Notes under the pieces: model-generated
Told to the model about the DNA's origin: nothing
The model's database searches: none
What the model saw: only the letters and a program-made list of their open reading frames with translations
NCBI RefSeq assembly: GCF_009727055.1
Contig: NC_052350.1
Coordinates: 22,554,613 to 22,618,612, forward strand
From: Benincasa hispida
Taxonomy: Eukaryota > Streptophyta > Magnoliopsida > Cucurbitales > Cucurbitaceae
DNA length: 64,000 nt
Reading direction: 5' to 3'
Shown here: positions 12,606 to 28,636 of the stretch, one piece after another
Layout of the letters: every line of letters starts with the position of its first letter
Position numbering within the stretch: the first letter of the stretch is position 1
Made by a program: the position numbers and the translations under genes

Positions 12606-12780
12606 ATTAAAAATATAGATAAGGAAGTTCATGTGATTAAGGTTGAGGTTGAGAAGCCTTATATTCCATCACTTGAGAGTCCTCTTGCCATTGATCTTTA
12701 TCTCCCATATTCTTATGAGCCTTGTCAGTTTGGTCTGCTTTTAATTTTAATCTTTTTATCTTTCATAAATTAAAAATACC
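12451..12780 (+). repeat. 165-bp tandem duplication
   Basis: Unit 12451-12615 (starting TAGATAAGGAAGTTCA) is repeated from 12616 to about 12780, with scattered substitutions and a small deletion near the end of the second unit. The unit length is 55 codons. Confidence 0.85.
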
Positions 12781-12944
12781 AAAAACAATTTTCTGCTTTC
12801 AGATACCCAGGAGAAGATGGAAAGCCTACAAAACTTTGTTGGTTATATTGATTCAAGCAAGAAGGGACCTGAAAAATGAGAGAATTTTTATGTATACCTT
12901 AACCGACAATCTCCTATGTCATCTAGCTTGGACGTTAAACTTAA

Positions 12945-12967
12945 CGCTTCTTGGGAGGCAACCCAAG
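12945..12967 (+). other. Conserved Gypsy-type 3' noncoding block
   Basis: CTTCTTGGGAGGCAACCCAA is a block I associate with the region just after pol in Tat/Athila-lineage Gypsy elements. Its inner part can form GGG..GGC-AACCC pairing. It supports assignment of this pol-less element to that lineage. Confidence 0.55.
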
Positions 12968-13163
12968 CTTTTATTTTTTTTAGCTATTTTAGTTTATTTT
13001 ATTATGTTTATTTTTAGTTAAGCACTCATAGTTTAAACTCTTATATTTTTTTGGTTTATGTTTTATAGGAGCCCTCAAATAAAGCAGTGGTTTGCAAGCC
13101 TGACGCACATGGATTACTTCACTAATCAGGCCAGTTTCGCTCACTTCTTATGCCTTATTTTTT

Positions 13164-13207
13164 TGCATTGAAGACAATGCATGTTTCTAAGTTTGGGATA
13201 GGGGAAG
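13164..13207 (+). other. Hairpin plus internal polypurine tract
   Basis: Perfect 7-bp stem TGCATTG / CAATGCA with loop AAGA (13164-13181), followed by CTAAGTTTGGGATAGGGGAAG (13187-13207; written in two parts: CTAAGTTTGGG then ATAGGGGAAG). It lies about 1.05 kb upstream of the 3' LTR and mirrors the terminal arrangement at 14216-14252. Confidence 0.6.
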
Positions 13208-14215
13208 TACTGCACACTTTTGCTTGTCATGTGTTCTTATTCTGCCATGCATGTTACTTAAAAAAAAAAAATTGTCTTATGCATGGTAATTAACCAAATA
13301 ATTTGAGTGGCTGAATTTTGAAGATTTTTTTTGTTTGAATTGAAAAGATGATCCCGTGCTTAAATTGTGAAATTTGTTGAGGATGTAGTGGTTATGATTG
13401 CCTATGGGTTATATAAATTTGCATGTTAGATTATTTGCTGTAGAAATGGGATGACATACTCCTGAATTAAATTATCTTTAAGTCCCTCTTTGAATCTCTC
13501 ATAGCATGAGCACGTAGTCACTTTAACTTAGAAACTTTAACTAAAAGTATGATTGGGTTGAGAGTATTTGGTTGTCGCCTCGAAAGGTCCCACCGGTTAG
13601 AGGGTTGATGTGCATGATGGTTTGTAATGTTAGACTAAGTGGAAAAGAAAAGCATATTATGATTGTCTTTGAAAAAATAGAGTGTATAATTATGCGCTTA
13701 AAAGAAGTATCTTTCTATTGTTTAAACTTGTAATGTGTATGCATGGATGGGGTAAAAAGAGCTACCTTTGCTGTGATCAGTTAGGATACTTGGGAATTGA
13801 CTAGGTATGATTCCCTGCAATGGATGTGTGAAAGCTAGTGTCCCTAGGTAAAATGATACAAGTTTAGGACCATTTTGTTGTTAAGAAGAAAAATAAATAA
13901 AAATTAAATAAAAAACAAGCACCTTAGTGGATATATTACACTCTTGAAATGTGTGGATGCTTGATGATTGATGCATGATCCAGAGTAGGAAAAAATTGGA
14001 GAAGCTCTATTGAACCTAACTTTAGATCTTGTGTTTTTAATCAAATGTGACTTGCACATACACATGTGGGAGATGATGAGATTTGGCCTTGAAATCTTCT
14101 AATGTTGGGATATGTTTGAAAGTTTTTGCTAATGGATCTAATATGTTTATTCTGAATGATGAGATTTTGCGTCATTTACATGCTTGTGTGAATTTCTTTA
14201 TACTCTTGTTCTTTC

Positions 14216-14252
14216 TTTGCTCGGGACTAGCAAAGTTCTAAGTTTGGGGTGG
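14216..14252 (+). other. Hairpin plus terminal polypurine tract
   Basis: Stem TTTGCT (14216-14221) and AGCAAA (14229-14234) with loop CGGGACT. Then CTAAGTTTGGGGTGG ends exactly at the 3' LTR. Confidence 0.75.
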
Positions 14253-15598
14253 TGATATGCACTCCAAAAGTGTGTTCTTTGGGCTTAAAATTTTGTTAGT
14301 TTTATGCTTAATATGAGATATTTGATGCTTTTTATGTTTAATTGTAGAAAATCGAGAAATTGGATCGAAACAAGCATTTTTTTAGGATTAATGACCAAAA
14401 TACCCCAAGAAGGTCAAAACTTTGACCTAAGGTGATGATCAAAGGGTGAAAAAGTGAAGAAAGTGGTGAAGATTGGAGGTAGGGTAGCGTTAAGCGAGCG
14501 TTGCAATGTTGCCTCCCCAACGTTGCAGACCTGAAAGCATGAAACAGGGGAGCATTGCAACCCTGCCTTGCAGCGTTGCGATGCTACAATGGCTAAGGCG
14601 TATAAATTAATGTCATCATTACCACACTAGTTCGCAGTGTTGCAACGCTGCGACTAATGCCTATAAATGCAATGTTGCGCCGAACTGAGAAGAGGAGGCA
14701 ATTTTATATCTTATTTTGAGAGCTTCAATTGATATTGCGGCAAGGCCTCCCTATGGAGTGTAATTCTGGATAGAGGTAGCATCTCAAAGCTTCAAATGAT
14801 CGAAGATTTGAAGAGTTCGTTGGGTTGCGATTCTGGATTTGAGGACGAGAGTCAAGAACACGACTTCATCTTCTTCCCTTCTTTATTTTTTGTTCCTTTG
14901 GTTTAGAAACTTCATGAATGGTCTATGTTTGTGTTGTAACCATGAGTGACTGATTTGTATTTCTAGGGTGTTGATCTAGTTTTATGGATTGCTCAAACTA
15001 AATTGGTTATTTTTTAGATTGGATTTCTACATAATTATTTTAGCATGCTTGTTCTTAATGCTTACGAAAAATTGGCCATTGTTGGAATGTTCTTTACTTG
15101 ATGTATTGCTCGAGAGAGGGTGTTGGGTTAGATCTAGCATGTTAAACTGTTAATCAAGTATGAACGAAAGTGATAGGAGATTAATAGAGATTGTAGATAG
15201 AGGAACTTAATGCTGTAACTAATCAAGTGATAGAAGAGATTTGGGTCGATAGTTAGTTATTAGAAAAGGTTGAGCTCGAGAGAGGGTACCTGGACATAAG
15301 AATCCTAAGTCTATAATTTGCATGAAATCAATCTAAGTTCGAAATAATTAATTTGGTTAATCCATTTAACGAAATCATACCCTAGAACGTGTCTTTGTCT
15401 AGTTTCGCCCAAGTGTTAACTTTTATTTGCTTTTTAGGAGTAGATTAATTAGATTCTCATCATATTCCGGTCCCCTAAATAAAATTAGAAGGATCTATGA
15501 ATAGCTAAAAGAGTCAAACAAGTTTTCCAGAGGACGATACTCGGTCTCTTGGCCGTTTTACTATATTATAATTTGACGCGTGCGCTTGCGCTCCATCA
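14253..15598 (+). repeat. 3' LTR of LARD-like element
   Basis: TGATATGCAC...CTCCATCA. Pairs with 10472-11810. Confidence 0.9.
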
Positions 15599-16283
15599 TT
15601 GTGTTTATGAACAAATTGTGAAGAATCATCGCACTGTTGACTGGTTATATCCAATGGACAAAAAAATATATCTGTAGTGTGAAGAGTGCAGTTGTCGGTC
15701 TTTAGTGGAATGACCAGCAGTTAATGGATGTTGAGTAATTTAATTAAAGGAGTTTAATTAATTATTCAAGTACTATTGGAGCTTCAATCTACAGGTCTAT
15801 AAGGTACTCTCTGTAGCTCAACTGGGATTATTGAGAACACTGGGATTATTGAGAATTAATTTTGGATTAATTTGAATTGTTCAAATTAATTATATGTGAT
15901 ATAATTAATTTGAATTAATTTAATGTTTTTGATACATTATGATATAAACTTTAATTTGAGGGGAATTAAATATTTGAATATGATACAAATACTAATTATA
16001 TGGATTGGATTCATATAATTAAATTTAATATAAATCAAAATGCCATGATTGAATGAGAGAATTCAAACTATAGATTATATTATATTTGATACAATGTAAA
16101 AACTATAAGTTATGTATTATATTCGATATAACATAATAGTTTAATATATATTATATGATAAGTTCGTTATCATAATATATATTATATTCGATATAAATAC
16201 TGTGTTTCTCTGTATTAAATTCTGTGAAATTGAATCTGGAACACAACCCGCTCTTCCGCATCGAACCTCACAGTCCTTTAAAT

Positions 16284-16295
16284 TGGTATCAGAAC
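16284..16295 (+). other. Primer binding site, tRNA-iMet type (degenerate)
   Basis: TGGTATCAGAAC follows the LTR end. The canonical Copia site is TGGTATCAGAGC, complementary to initiator tRNA-Met. Confidence 0.75.
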
Positions 16296-18544
16296 GACAT
16301 TCTTGGTCCCAATTTAAATTTTTTCTAGAATTAAAATTTTTTTAATGGTAGATTGCATTACTGTACTACGTTTCATGTTGATGAATGTATTGTTTTGCAA
16401 TTATGGATGTTTAAAAAATTTAGCTGTGTAGAATTTATTGCTTTATTTTACAAATTGGTTTGTTAGGGCCCGTTGTTCTGGGCATTACTATGCAATCAAG
16501 TCTGTATATTTATTGTCAGTGTCATTCGTGGCTTTTTCAACGACTTTATTGAGAAAGTGAGGCCCAAATCAGAGCAAATTCGATGGAGATCGCAACTGTA
16601 CAGTAGCATGCACTGTTGTGCCTAGCATTGCAACCCTGCGAGAAGGCAAATGGAAGGATTTTTTTCGTAGAATTGTAACGCTAGGTCACAACTTTGAACC
16701 ACTCCGAGACGAAAAAAGGATGCGGTTCGTTTCGTGGTTCGGACTGTTCATGTCCGGTTCGCTTGGTTCGAGTGGTTCGTAGCTTGGTTCAAGTTTTTGG
16801 TTCGGTTCAGTAGTTTTTTTGTTATAATAGTTAGTTTTTAATTAATTAAATTAATATAAATGTTTTGTTAATTTAATTAATTATTTAGGAGTTCAATTCA
16901 GGTCCATATATTGTTCTCTAAATTGTGCATTTGATGTATAATTTATTTTTATTTAATATATGTCATAATCTGCTATATAAAGAATCTCACAATAGGTTAT
17001 GTATTTAATCATGCATCATAAATATTATAAATGTTATAATATAGTTGCATGATTTAATTTTATAGCATGTTCATGTATCATATAATATAAATGTTATAAT
17101 ATATATTTGCATGCATTAATGACATAATCATGCATCATTATATTATAATTATTATGATATATAGTTAGCTTGTTTGGATGAATGTCGTTATAAATTTCAT
17201 TACTTTATTATATAAATGTTATGTATGTTGAGTAATGAAATGGAATTGTATGAAGCTTGTCAATTACTTTAGGTAATTTTATAATTATTATAATTTTTCC
17301 TAAGTATGATTTGAAATTCAATGTATGATTTTAATTTGTTTTATTTATTTTATAATTGTTATAATTAAATGAAATTAGAAATTAAAATCAATAATTCAGA
17401 AATGCATGCAAAATTAGGTTAAAATCATTTTTTAAAAATAGTTTAAAATATAAATAAAATAGACCTAAGATCACAATATTTCTAATATGATTAGAAAATT
17501 AGTTTAATCTTTTTAATCAATTTAATATGATTAAATTAATTTTAATAAAAGATTAAAATTGTAGTAATTGTTTGTATAAGGGACCTTTGTCTAAGGCTAC
17601 TTCTATCTAGGCTGGGGTATTTAAGTTGATGGAAACGGAATACCCCTACCTGGGAACTGACTTGAAAGGTGAATTTAGATTTGTTACAAACATACAATTT
17701 TTTATTAAAGTTTGTTAAAATGTTTAATGAACATTAATAAAAAAAAAAATTGTTTAACTATCCAAAGTAAATGTTACTTTTGGGCAAACCTAAACAATCA
17801 CTTAGTAAAATAAATACCTGTATTTTTCTAAGTTAAGTTAACCCTAAATAAAATACTCAGTGGGGGAAAATGAGATATATGATACTTCATTTTTTCTTTT
17901 CACGATTCTCTCTCATAGTTCACACTATGAGACCTACACTCGGCCTCAAGGCATCTTTATTTGTGTCCCCTATGGGTGGTGTTTGTATAGGTCAATACTA
18001 AGGTGAATGGAGAGGGTGTTTATAGTAAGTGGGAGCAAGACGTGTGTCAACATATCCCATGGTCTCTTTCATTAGTTTGTAGTAAATTTTCATGCTCGGT
18101 CTCGAGGCATCTTTTCTTGTGTCCTTCTACGTATGAAATTTGCATGACTCTTTACTCAAACTCCAGAAATGAATAGGGTTGCTTTAGTGTTTTTCCCAAT
18201 TATTTTTTCATACGGTTGCCTCATCGGGGTGAAACTTTAGAATCTAAAATGAGGGGTTACACTTACAAGAAAATGTTTAGTTAACATTATGGACTAAACA
18301 ATGATGACGAGTATTTACATGAATAAAGAGTTGTTCTGTATATTAGTTGAAATCATCTCATTTCAGTGAAAGGGTACCTGATCACCCTATAGTGACTTTT
18401 ACCATACCTCACTGAAACATCATTGCAAAATATATGTCACAAAGAGTGCATTAAATTATTTTGCCAAACTTCGTTGGTTTTTTGAAAATGGGCAATGCAT
18501 GGATTACTAATATAAATAAATTGTATGTTTAAGCAATTTTCAAT
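16296..18544 (+). other. Long untranslated leader of long-LTR Copia
   Basis: About 2.2 kb without coding potential between the primer site and the gag ATG. Includes a GGTTCG-rich tract (16720-16810). Collinear with the leaders at 36818-39207 (+) and, on the - strand, 48487-50916 and 54081-56770. Shared blocks include GGTGAAACTCTAGAA-like sequence, TTCAGTGAAGG and GATCACCCTA. Confidence 0.75.
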
Positions 18545-18975
18545 ATGACTTCCGCAACTTTAAATATGCTCGCCATAGACAAATTAATTGGCAATAATTA
18601 CATCACTTGGAAAAACACAATCAACATAATTTTGATCATCGATGACTTATGATTTGTCCACTGGAGGAATGTCCTTCAGTCCCAGCTTAAAATGCCACTC
18701 AAAACTTTTTGGAGGCATATGAGCATTGGGTATGGCAAATGAAAAGGCCTGGGCATATATCTTGGCATGCTTTTCTGAAGTCTTGGCCAAGAAGCATGAG
18801 TTCATGCCTATGCTCACTGCCCGTGAGATCATGAAGTCGCTGTGAGGAATGTTTGGACAACCATCTACTCAACTCAGGTACGACACTCTTAAATTCATCT
18901 TCAATGCCCATATGCAAGAAGAGACATTTGTTTGAGAACACATTCTCAACATGACGGTTCACTTTAATGTGGCTT
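18545..18975 (+). pseudogene. Copia gag N-terminal remnant
   Basis: Begins ATG at 18545 and reads MTSATLNMLAIDKL, then GNNYITWKNTINIILIIDDL, the usual Copia gag N-terminus, before a TGA at about 18650. Further gag is recognisable to 18975 across frames (AWAYILACF-like, LAKKHEF, then EIMKSL). Cut off at 18975 by the junction with the outer 3' LTR. The 96- and 61-codon frames on the opposite strand here are shadows. Confidence 0.8.
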
Positions 18976-19300
18976 TTATCATGTGTCATGCTCTAATTTT
19001 CCAAAGTGTTGTCTTGTCTCAATATTACATATTATTAATTTTCATGTAATCCACCTCATACTTGCCAAATTGCTGGCATTTGGTGGATTTTGGAAGACAT
19101 ACATATTGGGTAAATTCCATGAAAATTGGAGAAAATAGAGAATTTATAGAAATTTTTTATTTTATATTTTACTAATTTATTTTATTTTGTTAATTATTAT
19201 ATTATGTTTAATTTATTTTAGTATTATATTATATTATATTTATTTTAATATTATATTTGAGTGGTATTCGTGTTCTCTTGGGCGCTTCAAGTTCAGAACA
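18976..19300 (+). repeat. Distal 3' LTR of short-LTR Copia
   Basis: Starts inside the LTR (ATCATGTGTCATGCTC, equivalent to about position 55 of the 1767-2153 copy) and ends TTCAGAACA at 19300. It lies just upstream of the heme oxygenase promoter. Confidence 0.85.
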
Positions 19301-19533
19301 AAATTAATATTAAAAAAAAGAAGAAATAATTTTTTTCCAATTTTATTTTGTCTCCAAAACTTATTTTAGTTGAGGAAAAAAATGCAGTTTAATAAACACA
19401 CGTTGAAGTTATCAAGAGAGCAATGATGGACACGAAAGTCAGTGACTGAATCCCCCATTCCTTAACCTTCCTTCTTCGCTCCCCTGTCTTCTTCAAATTA
19501 TTTGGCACCATTAATTTTTCTTCAGTTTCCCCT

Positions 19534-19541
19534 TATAAATA
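19534..19541 (+). promoter_or_regulatory. TATA box of heme oxygenase gene
   Basis: TATAAATA lies 156 bp before the start codon, followed by a pyrimidine-rich leader (about 19590-19690) typical of plant 5' UTRs. Between the LTR end (19300) and this box, ACACACGTTG (about 19396-19405) carries an ACGT core of the kind bound by bZIP factors such as HY5. That regulatory link is inference only. Confidence 0.6.
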
Positions 19542-19696
19542 ATCATATTCATAGCTTTTTCTTCAAGATTACGTGAACCCTTGATTCAAGCCAGCCTCCA
19601 CAAATCTCTCTTTTCCAATTCCTTCTCTTTTCTTCTTTCTTTCAACCCTTTCTTACACCCTTCAATCAACTAACCTACTACTCGATTTCTTCGATT

Positions 19697-22222
19697 ATGG
19701 CTTCCCTTAACTCAATTTCCCCTTCTCAATCTCTTTTCAACAAAACCCTTTTCATAATTCCTAATTCTTTTTCGAACCCCAATTTGGATTCCTGTTTCTT
19801 ATCCAACAAAAGGGTTTCTATTTCCCTTCGATTTCAGAAGAACCCTGTTGGGATTTCAACTGGTCGAATGAAGAATGTGCCGTTCGTTTCAGCTACTACG
19901 GCTGAGAAGCCGAAGAAGCGATACCCTGGTGAATCAAAAGGGTTTGTTGAGGAGATGAGGTTTGTGGCTATGAAATTGCACACTAGGGATCAAGCTAAAG
20001 AGGGTGAGAAAGTTACTAAAGAGCCCCAAGAAGGGCCTGTTTCTAAATGGGAACCGACTGTTGAAGGGTATTTGAAGTTTCTTGTGGATAGCAAACTTGT
20101 TTATGATACACTGGATAGAATCATTGCCAAGGCTGTGTTTCCTTCCTGTAAGTTGTTTTGCTGATTTCCTGATTTTTTGAATTTTTTTCTTCCTGATTTA
20201 TTGGATTCACTCTGGCTGTTGTAAATGTTGTTCCAGTTTTTAGTTCGTATGCTTATGCTTTTGTTTATTCAGCGTGTTCATGTGCTGTTACTGTTTTCTG
20301 ATAACGTGTTTGAATATCTTATTATGAAATTTTAGTTTGGACTTCTGGGGGTTACAGTGTATTTGATTTTGCTATATGAGTTTTTTTCTTTTTTTGAATT
20401 GGTGCACTGTTGTCTCATTGAAAAAAGAGAAAAGAAAAGAAAAAGATGTGCACTATTTTGAAGTTAATTTGTTTTTCTTCGAAGATGAAAAAAACTTCCA
20501 ATAGCTTTGTGGACTCCTGATTCCCCTAACCGGCCTTCTCTTCCATGAAAAATCACGTCTTGCATTGATTATGCTAGCGTTGAGCAAGAGGGTTGGGGGT
20601 GTTAATGATGGTTTAGTTGAAAGATTACGGGGGACAATAGAAAGCTCTATGACTTACAATTGCGATTAACCGAATTAATTATGAGTTTATCACTGCATAG
20701 TTGTCTGAATGTTCTTTCCTACTAGTCCTTTGCATATATGGATCTGCACCAATTAATCTTCTCTTCAGTTTGTAATCCTTTGAACACCAAGACCGTAACT
20801 GGTTTTTGATTACTGACATTGAGAGTCGTTCCAAGTTTGGATAAAGTAAGTGACATTGTCGCATCCGCTCTCTCTCGCATTTCCTTTATATGTAGAAAAT
20901 CCTCTGTCATGCATACTGGCTGCTACTCAAATTATGTTAAAGGTTGTACTGTCAGAAGATCTAGGTAATAAGACATACTCTTTTTTCCATGATATAGGTG
21001 GGCAGAGAATTATAATTTATTGTTATATTGTTATAGTTAGATTTGCTTGATTTGAAGGCTTGTTTAAATTGGGTTCAGTATCTTTATGAAGATTAAGATT
21101 TGTGCATCGTTCTTCTTCTAGTTCACACATAACTATCATAGGAAAGCTAATTTTACGAAATTGATTATGTCTTTTGTATGTGGTAATAGATGCAGAGTTC
21201 AGTAACACAGGATTGGAAAGGTCTGAACCATTGGCAAAAGATTTGGAGTGGTTCAAAGAGCAAGGCTATGTCATTCCAGAACCTTCTTCTCCTGGAGTCA
21301 CCTATGCTCGTTATCTTGAAGAGCTATCAGAAAAGGATCCTCAAGCATTTATTTGCCATTTCTATAATATATACTTTGCCCACACTGCTGGTGGTCGGAT
21401 GATTGGGCGAAAGGTAAACAAACATTTTCTTTAAAAACTCTTTCTGAGCTTTGTATTTATATGTATGTGAAATCACCATATGTTCGTTTTCATTCTTTCT
21501 GTTATGTAATTGGTTTTGAGTTGACCGCCATAACTTGATTGTAAAAGACAAAGGGTATGAAATTTTAGTCATGGTGGCCACGTACATAAATAAGTAACAG
21601 ATAATCTATCATAAAAGACTTGAAGGTATTTTGTTTGAGCATCAATCGACTGGCTTTTGTTACTTGTTCTAAAGTTGCAATGAACTTGTGTCAAAATGTT
21701 ATATTAGTTGGAATTTCATCTTGTCATGTAGATAACTATCGTATAATCTACTTAGACGTAACCGTTGCCCTGTCTTCATGCTGTGTTAGTTCTTCCCTTG
21801 CAACTATCGATTGACTTTGTCGTCCCACTTTTACATTCATCTACTTCAGGTAGCAGAAAAGATACTCGACAACAAGGAGTTAGAATTTTATAAATGGGAT
21901 GGTGACCTTTCCGAAATGTTGCAGAATGTAAGGGAGAAGCTGAACAAAGTCGCCGAAGTAAGTCACTCCCTTTCTTCCTATAGGTGTCAATTTTCTCCTC
22001 TTCCGTTTCATTGATTCTTTTTCATTGAATTCCAAGAGTGTCTTTTTTTGTATTTCTGTTATACTGAACCATTTTTTTTTGGATAAAACTGTACTCATCA
22101 CGATGTTGGTTGCCACGTTTGTATACCAGAGCTGGAGTAGGGAGGAGAAGAACCATTGCCTGGAGGAAACTGAGAAATCCTTTAAGCACTCGGGAGAAAT
22201 TCTCCGTTTGATATTGTCGTGA
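19697..22222 (+). CDS. HO1: Heme oxygenase 1, chloroplast precursor (4 exons)
   Basis: Exons 19697-20147, 21190-21413, 21850-21957 and 22130-22222 join in frame with GT-AG introns to 291 codons plus TGA. The family opens heme to biliverdin IXalpha, CO and iron in plastids using ferredoxin; biliverdin feeds phytochromobilin synthesis. Residues 1 to about 65 are Ser/Asn-rich, basic and lack acidic residues at the start, as in a transit peptide. [17 protein letters not shown] (about 87-103) is the proximal helix, with His95 as the expected heme ligand. The distal-helix signature [12 protein letters not shown] followed by AGGRMIGRK is at 204-225. It ends in the CLEETEKSF...GEILRLILS pattern of HY1. 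Length matches the family (Arabidopsis HY1 is about 280). The first exon-exon junction creates Tyr151. The start codon is the first ATG of a pyrimidine-rich leader. No break is visible. The acidic-insert HO2 type is excluded because the proximal His and acid-poor N-terminus are kept. Confidence 0.95.
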
Positions 22223-22814
22223 TGACAATAATGGCAACGACAACAACAAACATACTATGATGCTTGGTTGTCTTATGATAATAGTTATGTTATTTTTCTT
22301 TTGTACAGCTCTAATGGGTTATGCCCACCATCTCTGTCAAGGCTTAAATTCTTAGATTCCCTTGTTGGAACTTCAACTCTTATTTAAGGAACAAAGTATC
22401 CGTTTGTAAACTCTTGAAAGTTATATCCTGAAAGGGATATTCAAGTGTATTTTACAGGAATCAATTTGCCTATTATTTTACTACAAGAAATGTTATGTTT
22501 ATTTTTTGTTGAACCAAAGAGGGGAGAGGAGAATTGATTGACGGTTTAGTAAACTTAAGGGTATTAAAAAAATGTTTGTCACTCGAGAGAGTTACACAAA
22601 TATGAAACAATTCGAGATGCAAGTATTTTTCATAAGGAAAATAATTGTAAAAAATGTGTTTTTAAGGCTAAGCATCTGGGGCTTCTTTATGTTGACATTG
22701 AATGTTATCAAGTTTTTTCCAAGCAAACTTTTAAAATCCCTAACTGAAGTTTAATGAGACATTCGGAACAAATCCATAACTGAAATTTAATGAGACATTT
22801 GGATAAAAGGTGTA

Positions 22815-23100
22815 TGTCTCGTTTGATAATCATTTCATTTTTAGCTTTCATTTTTTATAACTAAGCTTATATTACTTCTACATCCAAGTTCTTTCATTTG
22901 TGATCTACTTTTTACCTTTAAAAAATCAAATCCAAATTTAAAAACTAAAAAAATATAACTTTTAAAAACTTGTTTTCGTTTTTTTGAATTTGATAAAGAA
23001 TTCAATCATGGTACTGCAAATCAAATAAAAAATGTGGAGGGAATAAATTTAAGTTTTTTTTAAAAAAAATATGTTTAAACAAAAAAAAAATATAGAAAAC
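22815..23100. repeat. MITE-like repeat
   Basis: Starts TGTCTCGTTTGATAATCATT. Similar poly-purine/pyrimidine sequence with the AATTTGATAAAGAATTCAA-type core recurs at 3590-3980, 23871-24164 and 27521-28007. The end at 24164 reads, reversed, GGTCTCGTTCAGTAACTATT, which matches this start. Exact borders are uncertain. Confidence 0.5.
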
Positions 23101-23145
23101 ATCATCTCTTTCGGTTGCGTGTAGAATTATGCAATAAAGTATACA

Positions 23146-23203
23146 TCCTTATCATCAACTACTACATTGGGTCGTCCTTATCATCAACTACAACATTGGG
23201 TCG
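23146..23203. repeat. 29-bp tandem duplication upstream of reductase
   Basis: Two adjacent copies of a unit starting TCCTTATCATCAACTAC and ending CATTGGGTCG, with one base different, about 155 bp before the reductase ATG. Confidence 0.9.
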
Positions 23204-23358
23204 TGGGTTGTTTTCGTTCATCTTCTTGCTATTGTATCTGCCAAATTTTGTCAGTTCCCATTAGGAATCATTCTTATATATATACTTCTTTTCTTGCCCT
23301 TTTCATTATATATATATATATATGTTTTTGAAGTAAAAGCTGGAGATTTAATTGGGAA

Positions 23359-28410
<5,052 letters not shown>

Positions 28411-28557
28411 TCAAGAGTTCACAAAAGAAGAAAGGGTAAAGGAATTGGTTTGCAATAGTTTTCTTTTTATTATTATGTGTTAGTTCTCTTCTCTTTTTTG
28501 ATGTTTGTAATCAAAGCAATGATCAACCTGCTGGTTTGGTTTTATTGGAAGCATATC

Positions 28558-28563
28558 AATAAA
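28558..28563 (+). terminator. Polyadenylation signal of reductase gene
   Basis: AATAAA lies about 150 bp after the reductase stop codon, downstream of a T-rich stretch. Confidence 0.55.
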
Positions 28564-28636
28564 AATGTTGCCTAATTTCTTAGAAAAGGTTATTTTTGCT
28601 ATGGATTTTCTCTCATCAAGACGTTCATCTAAACTA

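Larger units (their letters stand above)
10472..15598 (+). mobile_element. Non-autonomous Gypsy-type element (LARD-like)
   Basis: A 5.1-kb insertion with LTRs of 1339 and 1346 bp, a tRNA-Asp type primer site and a terminal polypurine tract. It carries no protease, RT, integrase or RNase H. The internal 2.4 kb keeps short sequence marks I know from Tat/Athila-lineage Gypsy elements. TTGTA before (10467-10471) and TTGTG after (15599-15603) fit a 5-bp target duplication with one mutation. It must rely on proteins from another Gypsy element. The LTR pair is similar but clearly diverged, so the insertion is not recent. Confidence 0.85.
9673..16280 (+). repeat. 5' LTR of long-LTR Copia, split by a Gypsy-type insertion
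   Basis: LTR parts 9673-10471 and 15604-16280, together about 1.48 kb. It begins TGTTGTTGTTGATGTCC (consensus TGTTGGGGTTGATGCCC) and ends just before the primer site. The two halves join seamlessly when compared with the uninterrupted copy at 30960-31020 (GCCTAGCTGTACTTA). Confidence 0.85.
9673..18975 (+). mobile_element. Long-LTR Copia element, 3' truncated in gag
   Basis: 5' LTR (split by another insertion), tRNA-iMet type primer site, about 2.2 kb leader and the first ~430 bp of gag. After 18975 it jumps to the 3' LTR of the host element, so pol and its own 3' LTR are missing. Same family as 34932-60719, with which it shares LTR, leader and gag start. Confidence 0.8.
5208..19300 (+). mobile_element. 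Short-LTR Copia element, heavily interrupted and deleted
   Basis: Outer element of the left block. Parts in order: 5' LTR 5208-5553; gag tail, protease and integrase 5554-6786; a foreign solo LTR 6787-8700; rest of integrase and linker 8701-9672; a truncated long-LTR Copia 9673-18975; and the distal 3' LTR 18976-19300. The LTR end and most of gag are missing at 5553/5554. RT and RNase H are missing because a deletion joins the inner element to the 3' LTR. If the LTR is taken to start at 5208, AAATT at 5203-5207 equals AAATT at 19301-19305 and would be the target duplication, but the left boundary is uncertain by about 3 bp. Confidence 0.7.
22223..23358. other. Intergenic region between the two host genes
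   Basis: 3' UTR of the heme oxygenase (no AATAAA within ~300 bp of the stop), a MITE-like repeat at 22815-23100, a 29-bp tandem duplication at 23146-23203, and the reductase promoter. TATATATA at 23275-23284 or the AT run at about 23305-23323 could act as a TATA element. Confidence 0.6.

Noticed and set aside
18647..18989. - strand frames of 61 and 96 codons
   Set aside because: Antisense to Copia gag; the same antisense frame appears at 39336-39620 opposite the related gag.
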